Below, piece after piece: positions 16,565-24,800 of a stretch of DNA of 64,000 nucleotides (position 1 is its first letter; each line of letters starts with the position of its first letter). This DNA comes from an uncultured Clostridia bacterium. GTDB lineage: Bacteria > Bacillota > Clostridia > Lachnospirales > CAG-274. Location: contig CALWSP010000001.1 of the NCBI GenBank assembly GCA_944384235.1, positions 62,001-126,000 of the forward strand, given 5' to 3'. Position numbers and translations under genes: made by a program. The notes below the pieces were generated by a model, which was not told where the DNA came from, ran no database searches, and saw nothing but the letters and a program-made list of their open reading frames with translations.

Positions 16565-17185
16565 ATGATTAAAAAGAAATTTGTTTTAGTTTTTACTATA
16601 TTTTACATTACATTTAGTTTATTTATTTTATTTTTTGCAAACTACATTAAATTTGACAACATTATTGAATCTTGCAAAAGGCAGGAAAAAGATGTTTTAG
16701 AAAGAGTTATAAAGAGTTTATATAATGCTGACGATGAAAAATTTGAGGATATTAATTATTTAAACAATTTATTAAAAAGCGAAACATATTTTATTTTTTT
16801 ATATAAAGAGAACATAGTGTTATATGAAAAAAATTTACAAAATTCAAAAAAGTACAAAGGTGCCACAATTAGGGAGTTATACAACGATTATACTAAAAAT
16901 AGTGGTGTTGACATTGTTGATGATATGTTGGAAATGTTAGAAAGCGAGGAGGGAATTGAGTATATGACAAAGATGCCGTCTATTGGAGATGAAATTATTG
17001 CTTGGAAAAACATTGAGATAGATGGATATAGATATACAGTTGGAGTAGAATGCCCTATTAGGGATATACTTTTGGAAACAAAGTATTATCTTTTTAGGAA
17101 TATAAGTTTTTTTACAAATATCTGTTCTGATATTTTAATATTAATTTTTTGTTTTAGTTATTACAAAAGGGCTACAAAAGAGTAG
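16565..17185 (+). CDS. Two-pass membrane protein with extracytoplasmic domain, function unknown
   Basis: I do not recognise a family. The 206 residues have one N-terminal membrane segment (about 7-27) and a mixed helical/beta external region (about 30-170). A second hydrophobic segment (about 180-200) precedes a very short cytoplasmic end, YYKRATKE. The layout matches the Cache/PAS-like sensor part of a receptor, but no HAMP, kinase or cyclase follows before the TAG. It may be a stand-alone sensor or a truncated receptor. A perfect terminator directly follows the stop codon. Confidence 0.6.
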   Translation: MIKKKFVLVFTIFYITFSLFILFFANYIKFDNIIESCKRQEKDVLERVIKSLYNADDEKFEDINYLNNLLKSETYFIFLYKENIVLYEKNLQNSKKYKGATIRELYNDYTKNSGVDIVDDMLEMLESEEGIEYMTKMPSIGDEIIAWKNIEIDGYRYTVGVECPIRDILLETKYYLFRNISFFTNICSDILILIFCFSYYKRATKE

Positions 17186-17196
17186 CTCTTTTTTTA
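17166..17196 (+). terminator. Terminator of the sensor-like gene
   Basis: Stem AAAGGGCTAC/GTAGCTCTTT (one G-U pair), a 6-base loop and a run of seven or more T residues. It overlaps the last codons of the gene. Confidence 0.85.
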
Positions 17197-17203
17197 AATG
17201 AAA

Positions 17204-17352
17204 AGTGGCCGCCTAAAAGGCGACCACTAAGTAAGGGAAATTAAATTTTTAGCTTCAATATATTTGAAGTTAAAACACCGAAGTCACAAAAGAGGAGTAT
17301 AAAAAGACTTCGGCCTTTGGTTGAGGAAAGAATTAGGGGCAAAACCTCAACC
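17204..17352 (-). ncRNA. Candidate structured small RNA with four hairpins
   Basis: A gene-free segment carries four consecutive perfect or near-perfect stems. On the minus strand, 5' to 3', they are GGTTGAGG/CCTCAACC (17352-17319), CCGAAGTC/GACTTCGG (17313-17278), an AACTTCAA/TTGAAGCT stem (17271-17251) and AGTGG-CGCC/GGCG-CCACT (17228-17204, followed by TTTT). TATAAT at 17365-17360 places a start on the first G of the first stem, and the last stem has terminator form, so the minus strand is preferred. Loops and linkers are C-rich (GCCCCTAATTCTTTCC, ACTCCTCTTTT, TTTCCCTTAC), the style of sRNAs that pair with ribosome sites. No -35 is clear and no known family is recognised. Confidence 0.6.
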
Positions 17353-17483
17353 TATATTTATTATAAGATATAATTCTTAACAAATTATTTAGGAAAAATT
17401 AAAATTTAATTAGATTATTGAAATTTTTTAGTTTTTTGAAATATTTGAGGATAAATTTTAGTAAAGTAATAAAATAAATGTGC

Positions 17484-17512
17484 TTTTCAAAAATATGATA
17501 ATATGTTATAAT
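17484..17512 (+). promoter_or_regulatory. Promoter of the nusB operon
   Basis: TTTTCA (17484-17489) and an extended -10 TGTTATAAT (17504-17512) with a 17-base spacer lie about 80 bases before nusB. The leader then folds into an 8-bp stem TTTTGTGC/GCACAAAA (17530-17537 with 17555-17562). The stretch from 17366 to 17480 is AT-rich and holds nothing else I can support. Confidence 0.65.
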
Positions 17513-17592
17513 TAATAAAATAATATATATTTTGTGCGAATGTTAGAAGTTTAGGCACAAAAAATAAAAGGACAAAATTTGAAGGTGATATG

Positions 17593-18003
17593 ATGACTAG
17601 AAGAAATGCAAGAAAACACATTTTTAATTTAGTGTTTCAATCAGAATTTAACAAGGATTTAGGTATAAAAGATGTTTTAGATACTTATAATGATGAGTAT
17701 GAACAGCTTAACAAGTATGAAACTGACTTTGTTTCTAGAGAATACAGAGGTATTTCAGCTAATTTAGAGGCTATTGACTCTTATATTGAAAAATATTCTA
17801 GAGGCTGGAGTGTGGCTAGACTTGCTAAAACTGATTTAGCTATTTTAAGAATTGGTGTTTATGAAATTATGTTTGATGACGATGTTCCAGCTGGTGTTGC
17901 TGTTAATGAAGCTGTTGAGCTTGCTAAGGAATTTAGTGGGGACAAAGCACCATCTTTTATTAATGCTATTTTGACTAATATTGTAAGAGCTAAGGAAGAT
18001 TAA
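17593..18003 (+). CDS. nusB: Transcription antitermination factor NusB
   Basis: An RNA-binding, all-helical protein that works with NusE/S10 in rRNA antitermination. The 136 residues carry the patterns RRNARKHIFNLVFQSEF, LAKTDLAILRIGVYE and GVAVNEAVELAKEF. ATG at 17590 is also possible, but the AAGGTGAT site spaces better to 17593. It heads the nusB-xseA-xseB-ispA-dxs operon. Confidence 0.96.
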   Translation: MTRRNARKHIFNLVFQSEFNKDLGIKDVLDTYNDEYEQLNKYETDFVSREYRGISANLEAIDSYIEKYSRGWSVARLAKTDLAILRIGVYEIMFDDDVPAGVAVNEAVELAKEFSGDKAPSFINAILTNIVRAKED

Positions 18004-18007
18004 AAAA

Positions 18008-19201
18008 ATGAAAGTTTATACTGTATCGCAAGTTAATAGATATATTAAAAAAGTTATTGAAAACGATTTTTTCTTAAGTGAATTATATATTGAGGCAGAA
18101 ATATCTAATTTTAAAGTGCACAGCAGTGGACACATTTATTTCACTTTAAAAGATAGTGGTGCTAGTATAAACGCAGTTATGTTTAAAAGCAATGCAGAAA
18201 AGTTAAAGTTTGTTCCGGAAAATGGAATTAAGGTTATTGCTAATGGTTATATATCTTTATATGAAAAAACTGGGCAGTATCAAATTTATGTTAGTTCTTT
18301 AGAGGTTGCTGGCGTTGGCGGTTTATACTTAGCTTTTGAACAGCTAAAGGCTAGGCTGGAAAAAGCTGGAGTTTTTGACCAAAAGCACAAAAAAGCTATT
18401 CCAAATATGCCAAAGACAGTTGCTGTTATTACTTCTCCAACAGGGGCTGCAATTAGGGACATAATAAATGTTGCAGGAAGAAGAAACCCAAATGTTGAAC
18501 TTGTTGTTGTTCCAACTTTAGTGCAAGGAGAAAACGCAGGAAGCGACATTGTTAAAGCTATTGACAAGGTGAACCGCTGGGGAAAAGCTGACGTTATTAT
18601 ATTAGGTAGAGGTGGCGGCTCAATTGAAGATTTATGGGCTTTTAACGAAGAAATAGTTGCAAGAGCTATTTTTAAGTCTGAAATACCTATTATATCTGCT
18701 GTGGGGCACGAAACAGACTTTACAATAGCAGATTTTATTGCTGATTTAAGAGCCCCAACTCCATCTGCTGCCGCTGAAATAGCTGTGCCTGAGGGAAACA
18801 GTATAAACCAAAAAGTTATTAGCTATTATGACAAAATTAACAAAAGTATGGTTGGAAAAATAAATGAATATAATTCTAGGTTTAAAGTGGCTCAAAACAG
18901 TTATGGTTTTAGAGGTTTTTATGATTTAATTAGGGATAACCAAATTTATATTAATAAACTGTCAGACAGGTTATATTCAAGATTAAACCATAATGTAGTT
19001 GAAAACAAATTAAGATTAAAAAATTGTATTGACAACATTGAAAATAAATCTCCTCTTAATTTATTGAAAAAAGGTTATTTAATTGTTTGTGATGAAAATG
19101 AAAAAGTGATTAAGTCTAAAAATGATGTTAAGGTAGGGGACAAAGTTAGTGTTAAGGCTGATGACGGAAGTTTTAGAGCTGAAGTGATTGAGGTGGATTG
19201 A
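18008..19201 (+). CDS. xseA: Exodeoxyribonuclease VII large subunit
   Basis: The catalytic subunit of exonuclease VII, which degrades single-stranded DNA. The 397 residues include an N-terminal OB fold (VSQVNRYIKKVIENDFFL, FKVHSSGHIYFTLKD) and the catalytic core with ITSPTGAAIRDII, GRGGGSIEDLWAFNEE and SAVGHETDFTIADF. A coiled-coil and the LLKKGY end follow. It is 4 bases after nusB and its stop is one base before the xseB ATG. Confidence 0.97.
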   Translation: MKVYTVSQVNRYIKKVIENDFFLSELYIEAEISNFKVHSSGHIYFTLKDSGASINAVMFKSNAEKLKFVPENGIKVIANGYISLYEKTGQYQIYVSSLEVAGVGGLYLAFEQLKARLEKAGVFDQKHKKAIPNMPKTVAVITSPTGAAIRDIINVAGRRNPNVELVVVPTLVQGENAGSDIVKAIDKVNRWGKADVIILGRGGGSIEDLWAFNEEIVARAIFKSEIPIISAVGHETDFTIADFIADLRAPTPSAAAEIAVPEGNSINQKVISYYDKINKSMVGKINEYNSRFKVAQNSYGFRGFYDLIRDNQIYINKLSDRLYSRLNHNVVENKLRLKNCIDNIENKSPLNLLKKGYLIVCDENEKVIKSKNDVKVGDKVSVKADDGSFRAEVIEVD

Positions 19202-19202
19202 T

Positions 19203-19436
19203 ATGGCTAGAAAAAAATCTTTTGAAGATGCTTTAAACAGATTAGAAGAAATTGCTGAGCAACTGGAAAACAATGAAATTGGGCTTGAGGCATCTGTTAA
19301 GTTATATAAAGAGGGCGTTGAGTTATCTAAGTATTGTTCGGAAGTTTTAACTCAAGCTGAGCAACAAGTTATGGAGTTAAAAGAAAGCTCAGATGGTGTT
19401 TTTAGCAAGAAAAGTTTTGGTATAGGAGAAGAATAA
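19203..19436 (+). CDS. xseB: Exodeoxyribonuclease VII small subunit
   Basis: A 77-residue helical partner of XseA with the family start KKSFEDALNRLEEIAEQLE and the LEASVKLYKEGVEL pattern. ATG 19203 is chosen; the TTG at 19188 lies in the GAGGTGG ribosome site. It overlaps ispA in a TAATG junction. Confidence 0.95.
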   Translation: MARKKSFEDALNRLEEIAEQLENNEIGLEASVKLYKEGVELSKYCSEVLTQAEQQVMELKESSDGVFSKKSFGIGEE

Positions 19437-20314
19437 TGAATTTTGAAAAAAAGTTAAATGAATATATTGAAAAAGTAAATTTTAATATTGACTCTTATTT
19501 AGAGTTAAGATACCCAGAAAGAATATTTGAGGCTATGAGATATAGCATTTTAGCTGGGGGAAAAAGGTTAAGACCTTTACTTTTATTATCTGCTTGTGAA
19601 GCAGTTGGCGGAAATATTGAAGATTGTATGCCTTTTGCTTGTGCTATGGAAATGATTCATACATATTCTCTTATACACGATGATTTGCCTGCTATGGACA
19701 ACGACGACTTTAGAAGGGGCAAGCCAACTTGTCATAAGGTTTATGATGAGGGAATTGCAATTTTAGCTGGCGATGGGCTTTTAAATTATGCTTTTGAAGT
19801 TATATTTGACGCTATTTGCAAAAAAGGAGATATTAACTTAGCTAAAGCTGGAAAGATTATTGCTGATTACAGTGGAAGCAAGGGTATGCTTGTTGGGCAG
19901 GTTGTGGACATTGAGTCTGAGGGCAAGGAAATTGACAAAGACACTTTATTATATATTCACGACAACAAAACAGGTGGGCTTATTAAGGCTTCTCTTATGG
20001 CTGGAGCTTTGATTGGTGGAGCTAGTGAAAAAGAAGTTGAAAAGTTTAAAGAAATTGGATACAAAATTGGAATGGCTTTTCAAATTAAAGATGATATACT
20101 TGATGTTACTTCAACAACTGAAGTTCTTGGAAAGCCTGTTTTAAGTGATGTTAAAAACAACAAGATAACTTATGTTTCTTTATTTGGTATGGAAAAGGCT
20201 AAAGAGGATTTTGAAAAGTTATCTGAAGAGGCTGTTAAACTTATTGGGGAATTTGGCGAGAAAGCTGAATTTTTACAATGGTATGCAAAATCTTTAATTA
20301 ATAGAAACAAATAG
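19436..20314 (+). CDS. ispA: Polyprenyl (farnesyl/geranyl) diphosphate synthase
   Basis: Condenses isopentenyl diphosphate with allylic diphosphates to give farnesyl diphosphate. The 292-residue protein has a first aspartate-rich motif DDLPAMDNDDFRRGKPTCH and a second motif FQIKDDILD. GGKRLRPLL, the substrate-binding motif, is present. With dxs downstream it forms an isoprenoid pair in the MEP pathway. Chain length is not certain from sequence. Confidence 0.95.
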   Translation: MNFEKKLNEYIEKVNFNIDSYLELRYPERIFEAMRYSILAGGKRLRPLLLLSACEAVGGNIEDCMPFACAMEMIHTYSLIHDDLPAMDNDDFRRGKPTCHKVYDEGIAILAGDGLLNYAFEVIFDAICKKGDINLAKAGKIIADYSGSKGMLVGQVVDIESEGKEIDKDTLLYIHDNKTGGLIKASLMAGALIGGASEKEVEKFKEIGYKIGMAFQIKDDILDVTSTTEVLGKPVLSDVKNNKITYVSLFGMEKAKEDFEKLSEEAVKLIGEFGEKAEFLQWYAKSLINRNK

Positions 20315-20325
20315 GACTTGATATT

Positions 20326-20769
20326 ATGATATATTTAGAACAATTTTTTAGAAACAGAATTATTTTAATTTCTGTTTTATCTTGGGCAATAGCTCAATTG
20401 ATTAAAATAATGATTAAATTAATAAGCACAAAAAGAATTGACCTTGGTTTAATGTTTGCCTCTGGTGGAATGCCAAGTAGCCACAGCTCATTTGTTACTG
20501 CTATGGCAACTAGCATTGGTTTTAGCCAAGGGTTTGATTCTGTTAGCTTTGCAATTTCTTTTGTGTTTGCTTTTGTTGTTATGTACGACGCAGCAGGTGT
20601 TAGAAGGGCGGCTGGCTCTCACGCTGTTATATTAAACAAGGTTCTTGATAATTTAAACATTAAGATAGATGAAAAGTTAAAAGAGCTTTTAGGGCATACT
20701 CCTATTCAGGTTTGTGCTGGAGCTATTTTAGGTATTATTGTTGCTATTTTAGGCAATTCAATACTTTAA
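20326..20769 (+). CDS. Divergent PAP2-family (DUF212) membrane protein
   Basis: A 147-residue membrane protein of the YuiD-like divergent PAP2 family. Key motif GGMPSSHSSFVTAMATS resembles the PAP2 phosphatase SH motif, followed by YDAAGVRRAAGSHA and LGHTPIQVCAG. Its place between ispA and dxs suggests a role in polyprenyl phosphate handling, which is inference from context. Confidence 0.88.
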   Translation: MIYLEQFFRNRIILISVLSWAIAQLIKIMIKLISTKRIDLGLMFASGGMPSSHSSFVTAMATSIGFSQGFDSVSFAISFVFAFVVMYDAAGVRRAAGSHAVILNKVLDNLNIKIDEKLKELLGHTPIQVCAGAILGIIVAILGNSIL

Positions 20770-20787
20770 GTAAAAGAGGGATTAGTT

Positions 20788-22665
20788 GTGTATTTAGAAA
20801 AGATAAACTCTCCTGAGGATTTAAAAAAATTGACTATAGACAAATTAGACATAGTTGCAAAGGAAGTTAGAGAATTTTTAATTGACTCTGTTTCTAAAAC
20901 AGGTGGACACCTTTCATCTAATTTAGGTGTTGTGGACTTAACTATTGCAATGCATTATTGTTTTTCTTCCCCTAAAGACAAATTTGTTTGGGACGTTGGA
21001 CATCAGGCTTATACTCACAAAATTTTGACTGGAAGAAAAGGTGATTTTAGTACACTTAGAAAATTAGATGGTATGAGTGGCTTTCCTAAAGTTAGCGAAA
21101 GCAAGTATGACGCCTTTAATGCTGGCCACAGTTCAACATCTATTGCAGCTAGTATTGGTCTTGCAAAAGCAAGAGATTTAAACAAGGAAAATTACAACGT
21201 GGTTTCTGTTATTGGCGATGGTGCAATGACAGGAGGGCTTGCTTACGAGGCTTTAAACAACGTTGGCAGGGACAAAACAAAGTTAATTATTATTTTAAAC
21301 GACAACCAAATGTCTATTAGCGAAAATGTAGGTGCTATGAGCAAATATTTAGGCGGTTTGAGTTTAAACCAAAAATATAGAACTGCTAAAACAGGTGTTA
21401 AAAAAGGGCTTAGCCACATACCAGTGTTTGGAAATGTTTTTTATAAATTTCTTTACAAAGGAAAAGGGACTATTAAAAACGCTATTATGAAAGAAAACAG
21501 TATGTTTGAGCATTTAGGCATTAAGTATGTAGGACCTATTGACGGACACGACATTAAAAGACTTGTTAAGGTGTTTAACAATGCAAAAAAATTAGACGAG
21601 CCTGTTATTATACACATTAAAACAATTAAAGGAAAAGGATATGAATTAGCTGAAAAAAGCCCTAGCAAATATCACGGGGTGTCTAGCTTTAATTCAAAAG
21701 TTGGTATACAGCCCAAAGTTAATGCTAAAAAGACTTATTCTGATGTTTTTGGCGACAAAATTGTTGAACTTGCGAAAAAGAACAGCAAAATTTGTGCTAT
21801 TACGGCTGCTATGCCAACGGGAACTGGTCTTACAAAGTTTAAAAAAGAGTTTAAAGACAGATTTTTTGATGTTGGTATTGCTGAAGAATATGCAGTTACA
21901 TTTGCTGCTGGTTTAGCAAAGGGAGGGCTTAAACCTGTTTTTGCTGTATATTCTACTTTTTTACAAAGAAGTTATGACCAAATTGTTCACGATGTTTGTA
22001 TTCAAAAATTGCCAGTTATATTTGCAATAGATAGGGCAGGTATAGTTGGGGACGATGGAGAAACTCATCAAGGTATATACGATTTATCATTTTTAAGTCA
22101 TATTCCAAACTTAACTGTTTTAGCCCCTAAAAACAGATTTGAGCTTGAAAAAATGATTGAATTTGCTATTAATTTTGACGGGCCTATTGCTATTAGATAC
22201 CCTAGAGGAGAGGCTTCTGAAGTTATGGGGGCAGTAAATGGAGATATTGAGCTTGGGAAAAGCGAATATATTTACAAGGGAGAGGACATTGCTCTTGTAA
22301 GTTATGGTGCAATGATGGACGAGTGTTCTGGTGTGTATTATAAATTAATTGAAAAAGGATATAACCCTACAATTATAAACGCTAGGTTTGCATCACCTAT
22401 TGATATGGATATGGTTGATGATTTAATTAAAAATTACAAGTATATATTTACTTTAGAAGATAATATATATTCTGGTGGTTTTGGAGCTTTATTATCTCAA
22501 AGGTTATGTGAAAAGGGTGTTAGCGGAAAAGTAGTTCACAATTTTGCTTTTCCTGATACATACATTGAGCACGGTTTAAGAAAGTTATTATTTGACAGAT
22601 ATGGTATGTCTGCTGAAAAAATTAGCGAAAAAATTCTAGATATATTGGAGAAGAAAAATGTCTGA
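20788..22665 (+). CDS. dxs: 1-deoxy-D-xylulose-5-phosphate synthase
   Basis: The first enzyme of the MEP isoprenoid pathway, joining pyruvate and glyceraldehyde 3-phosphate with thiamine diphosphate. The 625-residue protein has GGHLSSNLGVVDLTIAMH, the TPP motif GDGAMTGGLAYEALNN and DRAGIVGDDGETHQGIYDLS. A C-terminal transketolase domain is complete. It starts with GTG at 20788 and overlaps tlyA by 8 bases. Confidence 0.98.
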   Translation: MYLEKINSPEDLKKLTIDKLDIVAKEVREFLIDSVSKTGGHLSSNLGVVDLTIAMHYCFSSPKDKFVWDVGHQAYTHKILTGRKGDFSTLRKLDGMSGFPKVSESKYDAFNAGHSSTSIAASIGLAKARDLNKENYNVVSVIGDGAMTGGLAYEALNNVGRDKTKLIIILNDNQMSISENVGAMSKYLGGLSLNQKYRTAKTGVKKGLSHIPVFGNVFYKFLYKGKGTIKNAIMKENSMFEHLGIKYVGPIDGHDIKRLVKVFNNAKKLDEPVIIHIKTIKGKGYELAEKSPSKYHGVSSFNSKVGIQPKVNAKKTYSDVFGDKIVELAKKNSKICAITAAMPTGTGLTKFKKEFKDRFFDVGIAEEYAVTFAAGLAKGGLKPVFAVYSTFLQRSYDQIVHDVCIQKLPVIFAIDRAGIVGDDGETHQGIYDLSFLSHIPNLTVLAPKNRFELEKMIEFAINFDGPIAIRYPRGEASEVMGAVNGDIELGKSEYIYKGEDIALVSYGAMMDECSGVYYKLIEKGYNPTIINARFASPIDMDMVDDLIKNYKYIFTLEDNIYSGGFGALLSQRLCEKGVSGKVVHNFAFPDTYIEHGLRKLLFDRYGMSAEKISEKILDILEKKNV

Positions 22666-23449
22666 ATTAAGGCTTGATATTTATTTGAAAGAAAAAATGA
22701 ATATTTCTAGGCAAAAAGCTCAAGAGCTTATTGAAAGCGAGAATGTAAGTGTTAACAAAAAGTGTGTTACAAAGCCTTCATACAAGGTAGGTGAATTTGA
22801 CTTAGTTGAAGTTAAAGACACTAGTGAAGTTTTAAAATATGTTGGCAGAGGCGGGTACAAACTTGAAAAGGCAATTGAAGAATTTCGTTTAAAAATAGAT
22901 GGCATTTGTTTAGACATTGGGGCTTCAACTGGTGGTTTTACTGACTGTATGTTACAAAATGGTGCAAAAAAGGTGTATGCTGTTGATGTTGGGTCTAACC
23001 AGCTTGTTGAGAAAATTAAGTTAGATAAGCGTGTTATTTCAATGGAAAACACTGACATTAGAAAAGCTGACATTGAAAGAGTTGACTTTATTGCTTGTGA
23101 TGTTTCTTTTATTTCTTTGAAAATGATTTTAGAAAGTGTTCAAAGATTATTAAAAGACAGTGGAGAGGCTGTTTTGCTTATTAAACCTCAATTTGAAGCT
23201 GGAAAAGAAAATATATCTAAAAAAGGCGTTGTAAAAAACCCTAAAGTGCATAAAAAAGTTATTAGAGAAATTATTGAATATGCTAAGATGTTAAAGCTAT
23301 TTTGCAAAGGACTTATTTTTTCGCCTATTAAAGGTGGAGATGGAAACATTGAGTATCTTTTGTATTTAAGCAAAGATTGTAGATATGATATTTCACAAAG
23401 GGATATTGAAAGTGTTGTTGAAAAAGCTTTTGAAGTTTTAAGTAGGTGA
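22658..23449 (+). CDS. tlyA: TlyA-family rRNA (ribose-2'-O) methyltransferase/hemolysin
   Basis: A 263-residue protein with an N-terminal S4 RNA-binding domain (RLDIYLKEKMNISRQKAQELIE) and an FtsJ-type SAM domain (CLDIGASTGGFTDCMLQNGA). In mycobacteria TlyA methylates 16S C1409 and 23S C1920. Despite the historical hemolysin name, the sequence supports an rRNA methyltransferase. It lies between dxs and nadK, as in many Firmicutes. Confidence 0.94.
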   Translation: MSELRLDIYLKEKMNISRQKAQELIESENVSVNKKCVTKPSYKVGEFDLVEVKDTSEVLKYVGRGGYKLEKAIEEFRLKIDGICLDIGASTGGFTDCMLQNGAKKVYAVDVGSNQLVEKIKLDKRVISMENTDIRKADIERVDFIACDVSFISLKMILESVQRLLKDSGEAVLLIKPQFEAGKENISKKGVVKNPKVHKKVIREIIEYAKMLKLFCKGLIFSPIKGGDGNIEYLLYLSKDCRYDISQRDIESVVEKAFEVLSR

Positions 23450-23453
23450 TGTG

Positions 23454-24311
23454 ATGAAAAACATTGGTATTATTACTAACATAGACAAAGACCCTAGTCT
23501 TTTACAGACTAAAGAATTGACTTTATGGGCTGAGGAAAAGGGTTGTAAAGTTTTATTAAGCAGTTCTTTAGTGGAGAAAATTGGGGTTGGTATTCCTATG
23601 GCATCAACTGACGATATTTATGAAAAGGCTGATTTTTTAGTTGTTTTAGGCGGAGATGGAACTATATTAAGAGTGGCTAGAAAGGCGTGTAAATGTAAAA
23701 AGCCTATTCTTGGCATAAATTTTGGAACTCTTGGATATTTAGCCGATGTTGAAAAAGACGACGCTAAAGTTGCTATTGAAAAAGTGTTAGCTGGGGATTT
23801 TAAAATAGAAAAAAGAATGATGTTAGAAGCTCATATTGAAAGAGGGTGTGTTAGCCACGACACTCAGCTTGCGTTAAACGAAGTTTGTGTTAGCAACACT
23901 AATTTTTCAAGAATGATTAGTTTAAGTGTTGAGGTTAATGGCGAGTATATTAACACTTTTAGAGCTGACGGGGTTATTGTTTCTACGCCAACTGGTTCAA
24001 CTGCTTACAATTTATCTGCTGGTGGGCCTATTTTAAACACCAACACAGAGCTTATGACAATTACTCATATATGTCCTCACGCTCTTTATGCTAGGCCTAT
24101 TGTTGTTTCTGGAAACGATGAAGTTAGAATTAAAGTTATTGGAGATTACAGCAACACTCAGGCAACTTTTGATGGACAAAACGGAGATATGATTAAAAGT
24201 GGAGATACTATTGTTATTAAAAAGTCTAAGTATTATACTGATATTATAAAGACGACAAATATGTCATTTTTCGATATTTTAAGAAGAAAAATGGTTGAAG
24301 TTAGAATATAA
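23454..24311 (+). CDS. nadK: NAD kinase
   Basis: Phosphorylates NAD to NADP. The 285-residue protein has the GGDGTILRVARK nucleotide motif (GGDG), NEVCVSN and the conserved DGVIVSTPTGSTAYNLSAGG. ATG 23454 is chosen after an AGGTGATG ribosome site; GTG 23451 is an alternative. It belongs to the tlyA-nadK-argR-recN block. Confidence 0.97.
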   Translation: MKNIGIITNIDKDPSLLQTKELTLWAEEKGCKVLLSSSLVEKIGVGIPMASTDDIYEKADFLVVLGGDGTILRVARKACKCKKPILGINFGTLGYLADVEKDDAKVAIEKVLAGDFKIEKRMMLEAHIERGCVSHDTQLALNEVCVSNTNFSRMISLSVEVNGEYINTFRADGVIVSTPTGSTAYNLSAGGPILNTNTELMTITHICPHALYARPIVVSGNDEVRIKVIGDYSNTQATFDGQNGDMIKSGDTIVIKKSKYYTDIIKTTNMSFFDILRRKMVEVRI

Positions 24312-24329
24312 TTATTGAGGTTATGTATT

Positions 24330-24779
24330 ATGAAAGTTAAAAGACAATCTAAAATACTTGAATTGATTAAAACTTATGAAATTGACACTCAAGAGGCTTT
24401 AGCTGAAAAGTTAAATGAAGAGGGTTTTAACGTTACTCAAGCTACCGTATCAAGAGATATTAGAGAGTTGAATTTAACAAAGGTTTCTGTTGGTTTAGGA
24501 AAGCAAAAGTATGCTTTTATTAGCAGTGCAAATGTTGAAATAAACGAAAAGTTAAAAAGAATTTTTAAAGACAGCGTTATTTCTATTGACTATTCTGGAA
24601 ATATGATTGTTATTAAAACTTTAAATGGTATGGCTATGGCTGTTGGAACAGCTCTTGACGCTATGGACAACGAAGAAGTTATGGGCTGTATAGCTGGAGA
24701 TGATACTGTTTTTTGTGTTATTAAACATGAAGATATGGTGATTAAAATTATTGAAAGGCTGAAAGATAGTATGCAATAA
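24330..24779 (+). CDS. argR: Arginine repressor ArgR
   Basis: A 149-residue regulator with an N-terminal winged helix (RQSKILELIKTYEIDTQEAL, ATVSRDIRELNLTKV) and a C-terminal hexamerisation and arginine-binding domain (GTALDAMDNEEVMGCIAGDDT). It is expected to repress arginine synthesis genes, none of which are in this window. ATG 24330 gives the family N-terminus. Position before recN is conserved. Confidence 0.96.
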   Translation: MKVKRQSKILELIKTYEIDTQEALAEKLNEEGFNVTQATVSRDIRELNLTKVSVGLGKQKYAFISSANVEINEKLKRIFKDSVISIDYSGNMIVIKTLNGMAMAVGTALDAMDNEEVMGCIAGDDTVFCVIKHEDMVIKIIERLKDSMQ

Positions 24780-24800
24780 TTTTAAATTTTGGAGGTTATT

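Noticed and set aside
17204-17352. CsrA-binding RNA on the plus strand (GGA in loops)
   Set aside because: The plus strand has AGGAG and GAGGA in loops, but promoter and terminator signals favour the minus strand; kept only as an alternative.
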